13,714 bases of DNA from Paenibacillus sp. (lineage in GTDB: Bacteria; Bacillota; Bacilli; Paenibacillales; NBRC-103111): the NCBI GenBank assembly GCA_029239545.1, contig JARBUQ010000046.1, positions 1 through 13,714 on the forward strand, in the 5' to 3' direction. Under the pieces are notes generated by a model. The model made no database searches, was not told the origin of the DNA, and was given only the letters and a program-made list of their open reading frames with translations. Within the stretch, counting starts at the first letter, position 1, and every line of letters starts with the position of its first letter. This document shows positions 5,896 through 12,329 of this stretch, piece by piece. A program made the translations under genes and the position numbers.

Positions 5896-6771
5896 ATGTA
5901 CAAGCAAGCCAGGCTTCAGTTAAGAACTCTGTTTCCTATATTCATTGGAACAGCCATTTATGCATTTGGTCTGTACTATTTCGTTATTCCAAATGAGCTG
6001 ATGGAGGGTGGATTAACAGGAATTGCACTCCTGTTGAACTACGCTTTAGACATTCCCCCGTCACTGACCACTTTACTGCTTAATATCCCCCTGTTTATAG
6101 TCGGATGGCGGGCTTTTGGCGGGAAAGGCATGATTTATACGCTTGTAGGCACCTTATCGCTCATCTTGTTCCTGTGGCTTATGGAGATGGCAGTCAACCA
6201 GCAATGGATCATTCCGTTCAAATCCGAACAGGATTATTTTCTGGCTACTTTATATGCAGGTGTTACTTTAGGGACAGGACTAGGAATTGTGCTGAGATTC
6301 GGGGCAACAACAGGAGGAACGGACATTATTGTTCGTCTGATCTCGATGAAGAAAGGCTGGAGTATGGGCCAAGTCATCCTGATCATAGACGTAAGTGTAA
6401 TCGGACTCTCCCTCTTATACATACCGAAGGAAAAGGTGTTATACACGCTGGTCGCTGTATTCATTGCATCCAAGATCATTGATTTCATAACCGAAGGGGC
6501 TTATGCAGCCAAAGCTTTCACAATCATTACAGATCAAGCTCCAACTGTAGCAGCTGTCATTACGAAGCAGATGGACCGGGGGGTAACTTTATTTGCTGCA
6601 AAAGGCGCTTATTCACAGACACCTAAGGAAGTGGTGTATTGCGTAGTGGCAAGACACGAAATGCGAGCGCTGCAATCGCTGGTAAAAACGATTGATCCGC
6701 TCGCATTTATCGTTATTACAGATGTTCACGATGTGTTAGGCGAAGGCTTTCGCGTGGAGCCCAAGCATTAA
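5896..6771 (+). CDS. ypjC: YitT-family membrane protein (YpjC-like)
   Basis: A polytopic membrane protein of 291 aa; the family's transport substrate or activity is not established. Hydrophobic segments are visible at about 12-30, 56-74, 78-98, 115-134, 157-176 and 180-198. The YitT signature GATTGGTDII lies at 136-145. A cytoplasmic C-terminal DUF2179 domain follows (about 222-286), with DRGVTLFAAKGAYS and DVHDVLGEGFR. The start ATG has GAGGTG 5 nt upstream. This is the only plus-strand gene here. It diverges from ypjD and converges on ypjB, and its TAA overlaps the ypjB stop in the shared TTAA (6768-6771). B. subtilis has ypjC at this place, so the symbol rests on position plus family. Confidence 0.9.
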   Translation: MYKQARLQLRTLFPIFIGTAIYAFGLYYFVIPNELMEGGLTGIALLLNYALDIPPSLTTLLLNIPLFIVGWRAFGGKGMIYTLVGTLSLILFLWLMEMAVNQQWIIPFKSEQDYFLATLYAGVTLGTGLGIVLRFGATTGGTDIIVRLISMKKGWSMGQVILIIDVSVIGLSLLYIPKEKVLYTLVAVFIASKIIDFITEGAYAAKAFTIITDQAPTVAAVITKQMDRGVTLFAAKGAYSQTPKEVVYCVVARHEMRALQSLVKTIDPLAFIVITDVHDVLGEGFRVEPKH

Positions 6772-7643
6772 GAGCGAAACCGGTCATTCCCGCGACCGCT
6801 TCTCCCGCCGACTATGTTACGCTCAACTCTGAATATGCGCCACGAGGCAAATGTCAGCACAGCAATGATGATTGATCCAATCCCTGTTATCCACATTACC
6901 GGGTTAGGCTCCTCAACCAAGGGCAGGAAAGCTTCCGTATCCTTCCTTTGAAAGAGCAGATCCAGAGTGGCATTCAAGTTGGTGATCCCGCTGTTTATAT
7001 TTTTGGTTTCCCATTTGGGGGCATTTAGCTGGGTATTCATGAAGACGAACAAGGATTCGATGCGCTCTACATCGGAGGGACTGCGGCTTATAATGACAGA
7101 AGGCCGTATAAGACCATACTGTTCGGATAACGTCGACAACGCGATTAGCGCATCATCCTTTTTAACCATTTGCACAGCATGCTGCAAGGAATCCACTTTA
7201 TCCTTCATTCCTTTATAATACTGGAGCCACATTGGCTCGTTCTTATGAGTTAGCGCATCTGTGGCCAGACGGATTCGAGCAACAGCTGCCTGTCCTAGTA
7301 TTTTGGAATAAGCTACTGCATTAAGCTCGCGTTTGGCTGCTACAACCGAGTCTGTCAACGCCTGTATCCCTTCGACCGTAGTAATACCATCGAATTTGAT
7401 CCCCACAAGCCGATCTCCCAGCTCATTCAACTTCGTCCTTGCCCCTGTCACATCATCCTGCATAATCAACGTATACATCTCATCTGCTGTTGTGTTTAAT
7501 TGCTCCGCTTGCTTCAATACCTCCGGCTGTACAGGCCTGCTTGTGTCCTCGGATTTCTCCTTCGAGCAACCACTGCTAACGATAGCCAACAGAGCCAAAG
7601 CTAACACAATGAACCGAGCCGCATATTTCTTGTTTAATAACAT
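6768..7643 (-). CDS. ypjB: YpjB-family sporulation-associated lipoprotein
   Basis: A predicted secreted lipoprotein of 291 aa that stays in the membrane. The N-terminus has lysine, arginine and a hydrophobic core followed by a lipobox ending at C26 (IVSSGC). The exported part (about 30-245) is helical and charged with no catalytic motif that I recognise. A second membrane span lies at about 248-267, followed by a short basic tail rich in Arg and Gly. The family is called sporulation protein YpjB in Bacillales; its molecular role is not known. The ATG (7643-7641) is preceded by GGGGG, and that site is the 3' arm of an 11-bp hairpin. The gene follows ypjA by 90 nt. Its stop overlaps the YitT stop, so there is no intergenic terminator. 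Confidence 0.87.
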   Translation of the reverse strand: MLLNKKYAARFIVLALALLAIVSSGCSKEKSEDTSRPVQPEVLKQAEQLNTTADEMYTLIMQDDVTGARTKLNELGDRLVGIKFDGITTVEGIQALTDSVVAAKRELNAVAYSKILGQAAVARIRLATDALTHKNEPMWLQYYKGMKDKVDSLQHAVQMVKKDDALIALSTLSEQYGLIRPSVIISRSPSDVERIESLFVFMNTQLNAPKWETKNINSGITNLNATLDLLFQRKDTEAFLPLVEEPNPVMWITGIGSIIIAVLTFASWRIFRVERNIVGGRSGRGNDRFRS

Positions 7644-7679
7644 AAGGCACCCCCTATTAAGAATCGTTGGGGATGCCTT
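7644..7679 (-). promoter_or_regulatory. Hairpin that buries the ypjB ribosome binding site
   Basis: On the minus-strand RNA, AAGGCAUCCCC (7679-7669) pairs with GGGGGUGCCUU (7654-7644): 11 continuous base pairs including one U-G wobble, with a 14-nt loop (7668-7655). The 3' arm contains the GGGGG ribosome binding site and ends directly before the ypjB AUG. No run of T follows, so it is not a terminator. I infer that it lowers or controls ypjB translation. Confidence 0.6.
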
Positions 7680-7699
7680 TACCGAATGCTTGTCCGTCC

Positions 7700-7760
7700 G
7701 GACAACCCCATAATGGTTAAACTTCTGCTACCATTAACGTATGGGGGGTTGTCCCTTTTT
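7700..7760 (+). terminator. Long hairpin with T-run at the ypjA/ypjB junction, reads as a plus-strand terminator
   Basis: GGACAACCCCATA (7700-7712) pairs with TATGGGGGGTTGTCC (7740-7754), 13 bp with two unpaired G, and an inner stem AATGGT/ACCATT (7712-7717, 7730-7735). On the plus strand CTTTTT (7755-7760) follows directly; on the minus strand no T-run follows. The right arm overlaps the last codons of ypjA. The spacing between the outer arms is longer than in typical terminators. It could also act as an mRNA-stabilising structure on the minus strand. Confidence 0.45.
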
Positions 7761-8375
7761 AGACCACTTATGTACTACGATTATAACTATAAAACTGAAC
7801 AGGCTTAAGGATAATGTAAAAGCTTCAATTGAAGCCAAGTCGTCTCTTAACACTTTCGGGAGCCAAGGATATACCCCCCTATGGTAGTCAAGAAAGTCGT
7901 TTGTTAGCATCCAAATAACTACAAGCCCCAGTTGCAGCGGACGGAGTGTGAATAACCCGATGAACAATACAGCTTCCAAGGCCATTCCGAGATGAGAGAT
8001 CACAAGCATCCAATCCTGCCATACGAGTATGTCCCCTTGTGCGGCACCTGCAAATATCATCGTAACTGCCCAGATTCCGTACTTGACCGATGTAATCGTA
8101 CCAAAGGCTACAGCTAGTCCTCCGAGAAAGGAATTCCTCCATCTTGGGTTAGGCATCAGCAAAAGCAGTAGAGCAATCGTGAAGAACAGGGAGGCTGTCG
8201 GGCTATCCGGTACGAAAGGCAAGTATCCGACCCCATGAGTTTCATATGTACTTTTCAACTGCTCCCCATACCACATGTACCCGCCAATGGTTCCAAAAAA
8301 GTTAATAATGAACAGCAGCAGGATCATGGAGCGGCTGTAAAGAAGCGTTCGAGACCAACCGAACAAGTCAGACAA
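7734..8375 (-). CDS. ypjA: DUF1405 membrane protein (YpjA)
   Basis: A multi-pass membrane protein of 213 aa with hydrophobic segments at about 15-36, 60-76, 82-108, 120-142, 146-160 and 184-203. Conserved-looking family segments include FVPDSPTASLFF (54-65), SVKYGIWAV (96-104), SHLGMALEA (127-135) and NDFLDYHRGVYPWLP (159-173). The function is unknown. Its place next to qcrABC is shared with B. subtilis. The start codon is TTG (8375-8373), with AAAGGGG 8 nt before it; the next ATG would cut into the first membrane span. It lies only 21 nt past the T-run of the qcrC terminator, which leaves little space for its own promoter. Expression through partial readthrough is likely. Confidence 0.88.
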   Translation of the reverse strand: MSDLFGWSRTLLYSRSMILLLFIINFFGTIGGYMWYGEQLKSTYETHGVGYLPFVPDSPTASLFFTIALLLLLMPNPRWRNSFLGGLAVAFGTITSVKYGIWAVTMIFAGAAQGDILVWQDWMLVISHLGMALEAVLFIGLFTLRPLQLGLVVIWMLTNDFLDYHRGVYPWLPKVLRDDLASIEAFTLSLSLFSFIVIIVVHKWSKKGQPPIR

Positions 8376-8396
8376 GCAGAATTCCCCTTTCTTTTG

Positions 8397-8426
8397 AAAA
8401 AAACCTGACCGTGTAACGGCCAGGTT
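8397..8426 (-). terminator. Rho-independent terminator of the qcrABC operon
   Basis: On the minus strand AACCTGGCCG pairs with CGGTCAGGTT (10 bp with one G-T wobble, loop of 5 nt at 8412-8416), followed by seven T. It lies 14 nt after the qcrC stop. Confidence 0.85.
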
Positions 8427-8440
8427 GTGTTTGGTGCAGG

Positions 8441-9313
8441 TTATTCCTTCTTCTGCTTAGCGAGCCAAGTTACCATAGTGTCAATCTCAGCATCAGTTAG
8501 GCCAAGCTTCTTATTCGTATCGTATTGAGCTGGCATATTCATTCCAATGCCATCCTTTACAATCGCCATGATTTGATCTTTGGAATGCTTGTCACCGATT
8601 CCGCGTAGAGCAGGCGCGCCGCTTTTTGCTTTTAGATCAACAGCATGACAGGAAACGCAAGTAGCTTTCTTATAAATCTCATAACCGGGGTCTTCCTGTG
8701 CTACTAACTGTGCTGCGGCGGCAGGTTTGTTCGTTCCGCCGTTAGCATGCTTGGCAGCTTCCATCTCTTCCTCACGCTTGATATGCTCAGGAATTATGTT
8801 CTTGTCAGTCAGCTCATGCTGGTAATGCATCCATGAAGCAACGGTCAAGTGAATCGTAGCAATCAATGTAAGTATCATGATGGTTGATGCGATTGGACGT
8901 TTGTAGAAGCGGCGGTGTTTGCTTGTATCCAGGAAAGGAGCCAGCATCAATCCACCGAATAACAGACCTGGTAAAATTAAAGTACCGAAGATAACATAAT
9001 CTCCAGAGGTGTAAGGGTATTTCAACAGCTGGTACATGAACAGGAAATACCAGTCCGGCATCGGAATGAACGCGGTGTTCAATGGATCAGCTGGATAACC
9101 GAGTGGTGCGGGCTCCTGCATAACCAATACTAATATTCCTACAAGTACAACTGCACCTACCATCCATTCCTTAAGGAGGAAGTTCGGTACGAAAGCTTCG
9201 GATTTCCCGGGATAAGCGGAATAATCGCGAGGAATCAACTTCTCCGTCTTCTTCTGAACACGAGAATCCCCTACATATACTATTTTTTCATTCGACTTAT
9301 GACCGTGTGCCAC
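8441..9313 (-). CDS. qcrC: Menaquinol:cytochrome c reductase, subunit IV-cytochrome c fusion
   Basis: Third subunit of the Bacillus-type bc complex, which passes electrons from menaquinol to cytochrome c in the cytoplasmic membrane. The first part resembles subunit IV, with membrane spans at about 48-66, 107-127 and 141-163 and the quinol-site motif PDWYF at 86-90 (the PEWY equivalent). After a charged and Ala-rich linker (175-206) comes a cytochrome c domain with the haem-binding CVSCH at 219-223 and a likely axial methionine at M258 or M260 (GMNMP). The length of 290 aa is close to the family norm of about 255, with a longer linker. The start is GTG (9313-9311) behind a perfect AAAGGAGG. 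It follows qcrB by 18 nt and is closed by a strong terminator. Confidence 0.95.
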   Translation of the reverse strand: MAHGHKSNEKIVYVGDSRVQKKTEKLIPRDYSAYPGKSEAFVPNFLLKEWMVGAVVLVGILVLVMQEPAPLGYPADPLNTAFIPMPDWYFLFMYQLLKYPYTSGDYVIFGTLILPGLLFGGLMLAPFLDTSKHRRFYKRPIASTIMILTLIATIHLTVASWMHYQHELTDKNIIPEHIKREEEMEAAKHANGGTNKPAAAAQLVAQEDPGYEIYKKATCVSCHAVDLKAKSGAPALRGIGDKHSKDQIMAIVKDGIGMNMPAQYDTNKKLGLTDAEIDTMVTWLAKQKKE

Positions 9314-9331
9314 GAGTGGTTCCTCCTTTCA

Positions 9332-10003
9332 TTATAGCGGTCCGGATATACCTTGCTTGCGGATCATGAAGAAATGGCCGCCCAACAAGCCAAGCAGCGC
9401 TGCCGGCAAGAAGAACACGTGGATGGCGAAGAATCGCGTTAACGTCTCTGCACCTACGATTTCTCCACCTTGCATCAAAGCCTTAATATACTCGCCGATA
9501 AAAGGAACGGACGCCGCAATGGAGATACCTACCTTTGTTGCAAAGTAAGCTTTGTTATCCCAAGGAAGCAAGTATCCTGTGAATCCAAGACCTAACATGA
9601 CGAAGAATATCAGCATCCCTACTACCCAGTTCATTTCACGTGGAGCCTTGTAAGACCCTGTGAAGAACACACGAAGCGTATGTAGGAACATCATTACGAT
9701 AACCAAACTGGCTCCCCAGTGATGCATTCCGCGAACGATAACCCCAAATGCAACCTGATGCTGCAAGTAATCAACACTGCGATAAGCGTTAATGATATCG
9801 GGCGTGTAATACATGGACAAGAACATTCCCGACAAGATCTGAATGACGACAATGAAGAACGTCAATCCACCGAAGCAATAAACGAATGCAGAGAAGTGAT
9901 GAGCCGGGTTAACGTGCTCTGGTACTTCATGGTCTGCTACGTCTCTCCACATCGGGGTAATATCCAGACGCTCGTCAATCCAATTATACATATTTTTCAA
10001 CAT
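9332..10003 (-). CDS. qcrB: Menaquinol:cytochrome c reductase cytochrome b6 subunit
   Basis: Membrane cytochrome b subunit of the bc complex, 223 aa, of the short b6 type with four core helices. Bis-His haem ligand pairs are spaced as in cytochrome b6: H94/H108 (14 apart) and H195/H210 (15 apart). C43 in YCFGGLTFF matches the cysteine that binds the extra covalent haem in b6-type proteins. GFTGYLLPWD (140-149) is the usual quinol-site segment after helix C. It lies 17 nt after qcrA and 18 nt before qcrC with a good GGAGG site, so the three genes are one transcription unit. The start MLKNMYNWID matches the Bacillus family N-terminus. Confidence 0.96.
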   Translation of the reverse strand: MLKNMYNWIDERLDITPMWRDVADHEVPEHVNPAHHFSAFVYCFGGLTFFIVVIQILSGMFLSMYYTPDIINAYRSVDYLQHQVAFGVIVRGMHHWGASLVIVMMFLHTLRVFFTGSYKAPREMNWVVGMLIFFVMLGLGFTGYLLPWDNKAYFATKVGISIAASVPFIGEYIKALMQGGEIVGAETLTRFFAIHVFFLPAALLGLLGGHFFMIRKQGISGPL

Positions 10004-10020
10004 TTGATCGAAACGCCTCC

Positions 10021-10557
10021 TTATTTCCCGACCTGTTTATTCGGAAGTACTTTACCGAGATACACAAACCCGTTCTCTACTTTTACTTCGTATTCGTCAA
10101 GAGGTGCTGGCGCAATGGCAAGGTTCTTACCTGCCTTCGTGTAATGCGCTTCGTGGCATGGACAGAAAAATTCGTTCGGAAATCTGGAATCCACGTTCCA
10201 GTTAACCGTACAGCCCAGATGCTTACATGTTGGCGACAAAGCGTAAATTCCTCCATTGTCATCCTTCATGATCCAGGCTTCCAGCTCCACTTCACTCTCG
10301 TACCAGCCATCCACTTGATGAACTGGGAACTTAAATGATTTGGGTTCAGCTGTAATTTTGCTTTCTTCAATTACTTTCACCATTGACCCTTCGTTCTTAG
10401 GCTTCAAAATAGGATCTACTGCAAACCGGATCATCGGTATTACAGGACCAGCCATCAAGAACGCTCCAGTTCCACCGAGGGTATAGGAAAGAAATTGTCG
10501 GCGTGACATCTCGCGCCGAGTGCTTGGTTTCTCGGTATGGTTGTTGTCTTCATTCAT
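10021..10557 (-). CDS. qcrA: Rieske iron-sulfur subunit of menaquinol:cytochrome c reductase
   Basis: The [2Fe-2S] protein that takes the first electron from menaquinol. With the ATG at 10557 it has 178 aa. The Rieske motifs are CKHLGC (C111, H113, C116) and CPCHEAHY (C132, C134, H135), giving two Cys and two His ligands plus the disulfide pair. A twin-arginine motif SRRQFLS (18-24) precedes one membrane span (about 23-47), so export by the Tat route is expected. A longer frame begins at 10605, but that ATG has no ribosome binding site, whereas AAAGGGGG lies 10 nt before the ATG at 10557 and gives the usual family length. It is the first gene of qcrABC with its own promoter about 80 nt upstream. 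Confidence 0.95.
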   Translation of the reverse strand: MNEDNNHTEKPSTRREMSRRQFLSYTLGGTGAFLMAGPVIPMIRFAVDPILKPKNEGSMVKVIEESKITAEPKSFKFPVHQVDGWYESEVELEAWIMKDDNGGIYALSPTCKHLGCTVNWNVDSRFPNEFFCPCHEAHYTKAGKNLAIAPAPLDEYEVKVENGFVYLGKVLPNKQVGK

Positions 10558-10567
10558 GAGTCTTCTA

Positions 10568-10575
10568 CCCCCTTT
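10568..10575 (-). promoter_or_regulatory. Ribosome binding site deciding the qcrA start
   Basis: AAAGGGGG lies 10 nt before the ATG at 10557-10555. The competing in-frame ATG 16 codons earlier lies upstream of this site and has no comparable element. Confidence 0.65.
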
Positions 10576-10634
10576 AAACAGTTGTATCACAGTCGTAATC
10601 GACATTACTTCGCACGTTATACTAGGACATAACT

Positions 10635-10663
10635 ATAATAGCCTACGTCATCTAGGGCGTCAA
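10635..10663 (-). promoter_or_regulatory. Sigma-A-type promoter of qcrABC
   Basis: On the minus strand TTGACG (10663-10658) and TATTAT (10640-10635) are separated by exactly 17 nt; each hexamer has one mismatch to consensus. The predicted start of transcription is near 10628, giving a leader of about 70 nt before qcrA. This is the best promoter in the window. Confidence 0.8.
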
Positions 10664-10690
10664 GAATGGATAGAACACAATTCATGACGC

Positions 10691-10727
10691 TTGCGAACTT
10701 GACACCTTCTTTGTTGCGAATTTGTCA
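10691..10727. repeat. Direct repeat of 14 bp upstream of the qcr promoter
   Basis: TTGCGAACTTGACA (10691-10704) and TTGCGAATTTGTCA (10714-10727) differ at two positions and are 23 bp apart, about two helical turns. They lie 28 bp upstream of the qcr -35. Their placement suggests an activator site, but the sequence does not match any site that I can name. Confidence 0.5.
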
Positions 10728-10816
10728 CATCTTGCTGCAAGTATGATGTTCGCCAACTGACTCTCGACTTATCTATACTGTTTGCAATTTATTTTCCATT
10801 AATACACGCATTTGGA

Positions 10817-11275
10817 TTATGTCGCTTCTGATTGTTCAGGAACGGCTGGTTTCCATAATGCTTGTACCTTCCGGTCAACGCTAGTCTTGAAAGCATCGCT
10901 ATTCATCGCCCGCCCTTCCTCGTCCTGGCTGCTGAGCACAAGATCAGCATGCTCCAAAGGACCGACAACAGCACTTGCTTGTCCGGACATTACAATTACA
11001 TAACGAAATCCTGATTGCTTCAATCTTTGGCAGATTCGATCGATTATCTCTGGCGCAGGCGTCTCGTAGTCCACATAATGAAAGGCTGGATACGTGACTG
11101 TTCTTCCCTTATACGGGATCTCGATGAATTCGAGCAGGTTGCGCAGAAATTCTAACTCTTGAACAGCTTGCCAAGGCTCCTCTGAACCGTCCAATCCCGT
11201 TACAGGAAGCAGGCACGTATCCAGGTAAGGCTTAAGCTTGAACCATTCTTTGCGGTCGATTTCACTGAACTTCAT
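10817..11275 (-). CDS. ypiF: DUF2487 protein (YpiF)
   Basis: A soluble protein of 152 aa with no signal peptide or membrane span. It begins MKFSEIDRKEWFKLKPYLDT, followed by an alternating alpha/beta pattern (FRYVIVMSG and ADLVLSS in the second half). It resembles the DUF2487 family, whose function is unknown, and sits directly upstream of qcrA as ypiF does in B. subtilis. The ATG is preceded by AAGGTG. It has its own extended -10 promoter, and the 211 nt before qcrA (counted to 10605) contain no terminator, so its transcripts may also read into qcrA. Assignment rests on general resemblance plus position. Confidence 0.82.
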   Translation of the reverse strand: MKFSEIDRKEWFKLKPYLDTCLLPVTGLDGSEEPWQAVQELEFLRNLLEFIEIPYKGRTVTYPAFHYVDYETPAPEIIDRICQRLKQSGFRYVIVMSGQASAVVGPLEHADLVLSSQDEEGRAMNSDAFKTSVDRKVQALWKPAVPEQSEAT

Positions 11276-11371
11276 GCTGTCACCTTGACCTTTTTCTTAG
11301 AGTTTCTTCACACCGAGCGGTGCAAATTAAATTAATTGAATATTGGTAAGATTAATGAGGGTTATACTAGC

Positions 11372-11380
11372 ATTATAGCA
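11372..11380 (-). promoter_or_regulatory. Extended -10 promoter of ypiF
   Basis: TGCTATAAT on the minus strand is a perfect extended -10; the -35 region is weak. It gives a leader of about 90 nt before ypiF, which contains a small GC hairpin (CACCGAGCGGTG at 11311-11322). A second TATAAC lies at 11366-11361. Confidence 0.6.
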
Positions 11381-11453
11381 AACTCGAACGGGGAATACGG
11401 GATTGTTCAAATAATAATTGTGCCAAAATAGCAAAGGAAATGTGTCGATTAAC

Positions 11454-11480
11454 AAAAAAAAGACCGGGCGCTTCACCCGG
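11454..11480 (-). terminator. Rho-independent terminator after the IDEAL-domain gene
   Basis: On the minus strand CCGGGTG pairs with CGCCCGG (7 bp with one wobble, loop AAG), followed by TCTTTTTTTT. It starts 8 nt after the stop codon and separates this unit from ypiF-qcrABC. Confidence 0.85.
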
Positions 11481-11488
11481 GCGTTCAA

Positions 11489-11674
11489 TTATGAAGAAAG
11501 CTTCTTAAGCTCGTGAGTCAGATCCAGAAAAGAAGTCTCGTCTCCCGAGGCAAGCGCCTTATCTATTTCCAGATACAGGGTTTGCCTTCTGTGCTTTCGT
11601 ACAGCATCGTCCAAAATCATTTCTGCGAATAAGCCCAACATAACTGAGTAACCAGAAACGTCCATTTTTTCCAT
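11489..11674 (-). CDS. Stand-alone IDEAL-domain protein
   Basis: A small soluble protein of 61 aa. Most of it fits the IDEAL domain, a short helical module named after its sequence: AEMILDDAVRKHRRQTLYLEIDKALASGD, where the signature reads IDKAL (residues 37-41), followed by FLDLTHELKKL. The domain is found in Bacillales regulators such as YpiB and ComK-related proteins; its function is unclear. In B. subtilis the gene next to ypiF (ypiB) carries this domain fused behind a UPF0302 domain; here only the IDEAL part is present. GGAGGTAATTCTT before the ATG is a near-perfect ribosome binding site, and a strong terminator follows, so this is a real expressed gene and not a remnant. Confidence 0.85.
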   Translation of the reverse strand: MEKMDVSGYSVMLGLFAEMILDDAVRKHRRQTLYLEIDKALASGDETSFLDLTHELKKLSS

Positions 11675-11771
11675 AAGAATTACCTCCTACCATAGGGGCA
11701 CCCCAGTGCCTCCGCATACAGGATATGTGTTCCTACTAACCTGCTATCCGAAAAAGAAGGACAGCGAACCA

Positions 11772-12284
11772 TTATGATTGTTCCTGCCTATACTCTCTTC
11801 CCTTCTGAACGTAGCTTTCCATCGTACGTTTCATTCGCTGTAGGTCTTGTTCGGTTAATTCACGGATCACCTTAGCTGGTGAGCCGAGAGAAAGAGTGTA
11901 AGGAGGAATGATCTTGTTCTCCGTAACGAGCGAACCCGCTCCTATTAAAGCATATTCACCGATGTTTGCGCCGTTAAGTACAATAGCCCCCATTCCGATT
12001 AATGTGCCTCTGCCTATCGAACAGCCGTGTATAATCGCTCCATGCCCCACAGATACTTCAGACTCGATCATGAGCGGTTGATTCGTATTTACATGACCGA
12101 TGCAGCCGTCCTGTATGTTCGACCGGGCCCCGATGCGTATTGGAGCCAAGTCGCCACGCAGCACCGTGTTATACCACAGGGAGCAATCTTCTTCCACAAG
12201 CACATCTCCAATTAGTTGAACTCCTGCTGCTGTAAACACCGTGGGATGAATCTTTGGAACAACTCGATTATAGGGATGAATCAC
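11772..12284 (-). CDS. Gamma-carbonic-anhydrase-family left-handed beta-helix protein
   Basis: A hexapeptide-repeat protein of the gamma-CA / YtoA / PaaY family, cytoplasmic, expected to form trimers. With the GTG start chosen here it has 170 aa. The zinc histidines are in the usual places, H64 (CIGH), H81 (VGHGA) and H86 (IIHG), together with RGDLAPIRIG, SNIQDG and the loop GMGAIVLNGANIG. The end GSPAKVIRELTEQDL is typical. The frame is open for seven more codons to a TTG, but only GTG at 12284 has a ribosome binding site (GGAGTG, 6 nt upstream) and gives the family start MIHPYN. Whether it is a true carbonic anhydrase or another hydratase/acyltransferase-like member cannot be decided. It lies 45 nt after the upstream gene, probably cotranscribed. 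Confidence 0.9.
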   Translation of the reverse strand: MIHPYNRVVPKIHPTVFTAAGVQLIGDVLVEEDCSLWYNTVLRGDLAPIRIGARSNIQDGCIGHVNTNQPLMIESEVSVGHGAIIHGCSIGRGTLIGMGAIVLNGANIGEYALIGAGSLVTENKIIPPYTLSLGSPAKVIRELTEQDLQRMKRTMESYVQKGREYRQEQS

Positions 12285-12290
12285 AACGAT

Positions 12291-12296
12291 CACTCC
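12291..12296 (-). promoter_or_regulatory. Ribosome binding site deciding the gamma-CA-family start
   Basis: GGAGTG lies 6 nt before the GTG at 12284-12282. It falls inside the longer open frame, whose TTG at 12305 has no upstream purine-rich site. Confidence 0.65.
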
Positions 12297-12329
12297 GTTC
12301 CACAATTTAACATCATTTGAGGAGTGATT

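Noticed and set aside
10558..10605. N-terminal extension of QcrA by 16 codons
   Set aside because: The upstream ATG has no ribosome binding site, the segment lies in the predicted leader, and the shorter form has the usual family length and a Tat motif near the N-terminus.
11311..11322. CACCGAGCGGTG hairpin in the ypiF leader as a riboswitch or terminator
   Set aside because: It is a 5-bp stem with a minimal loop and no T-run or conserved RNA motif that I recognise; I mention it only as part of the leader.
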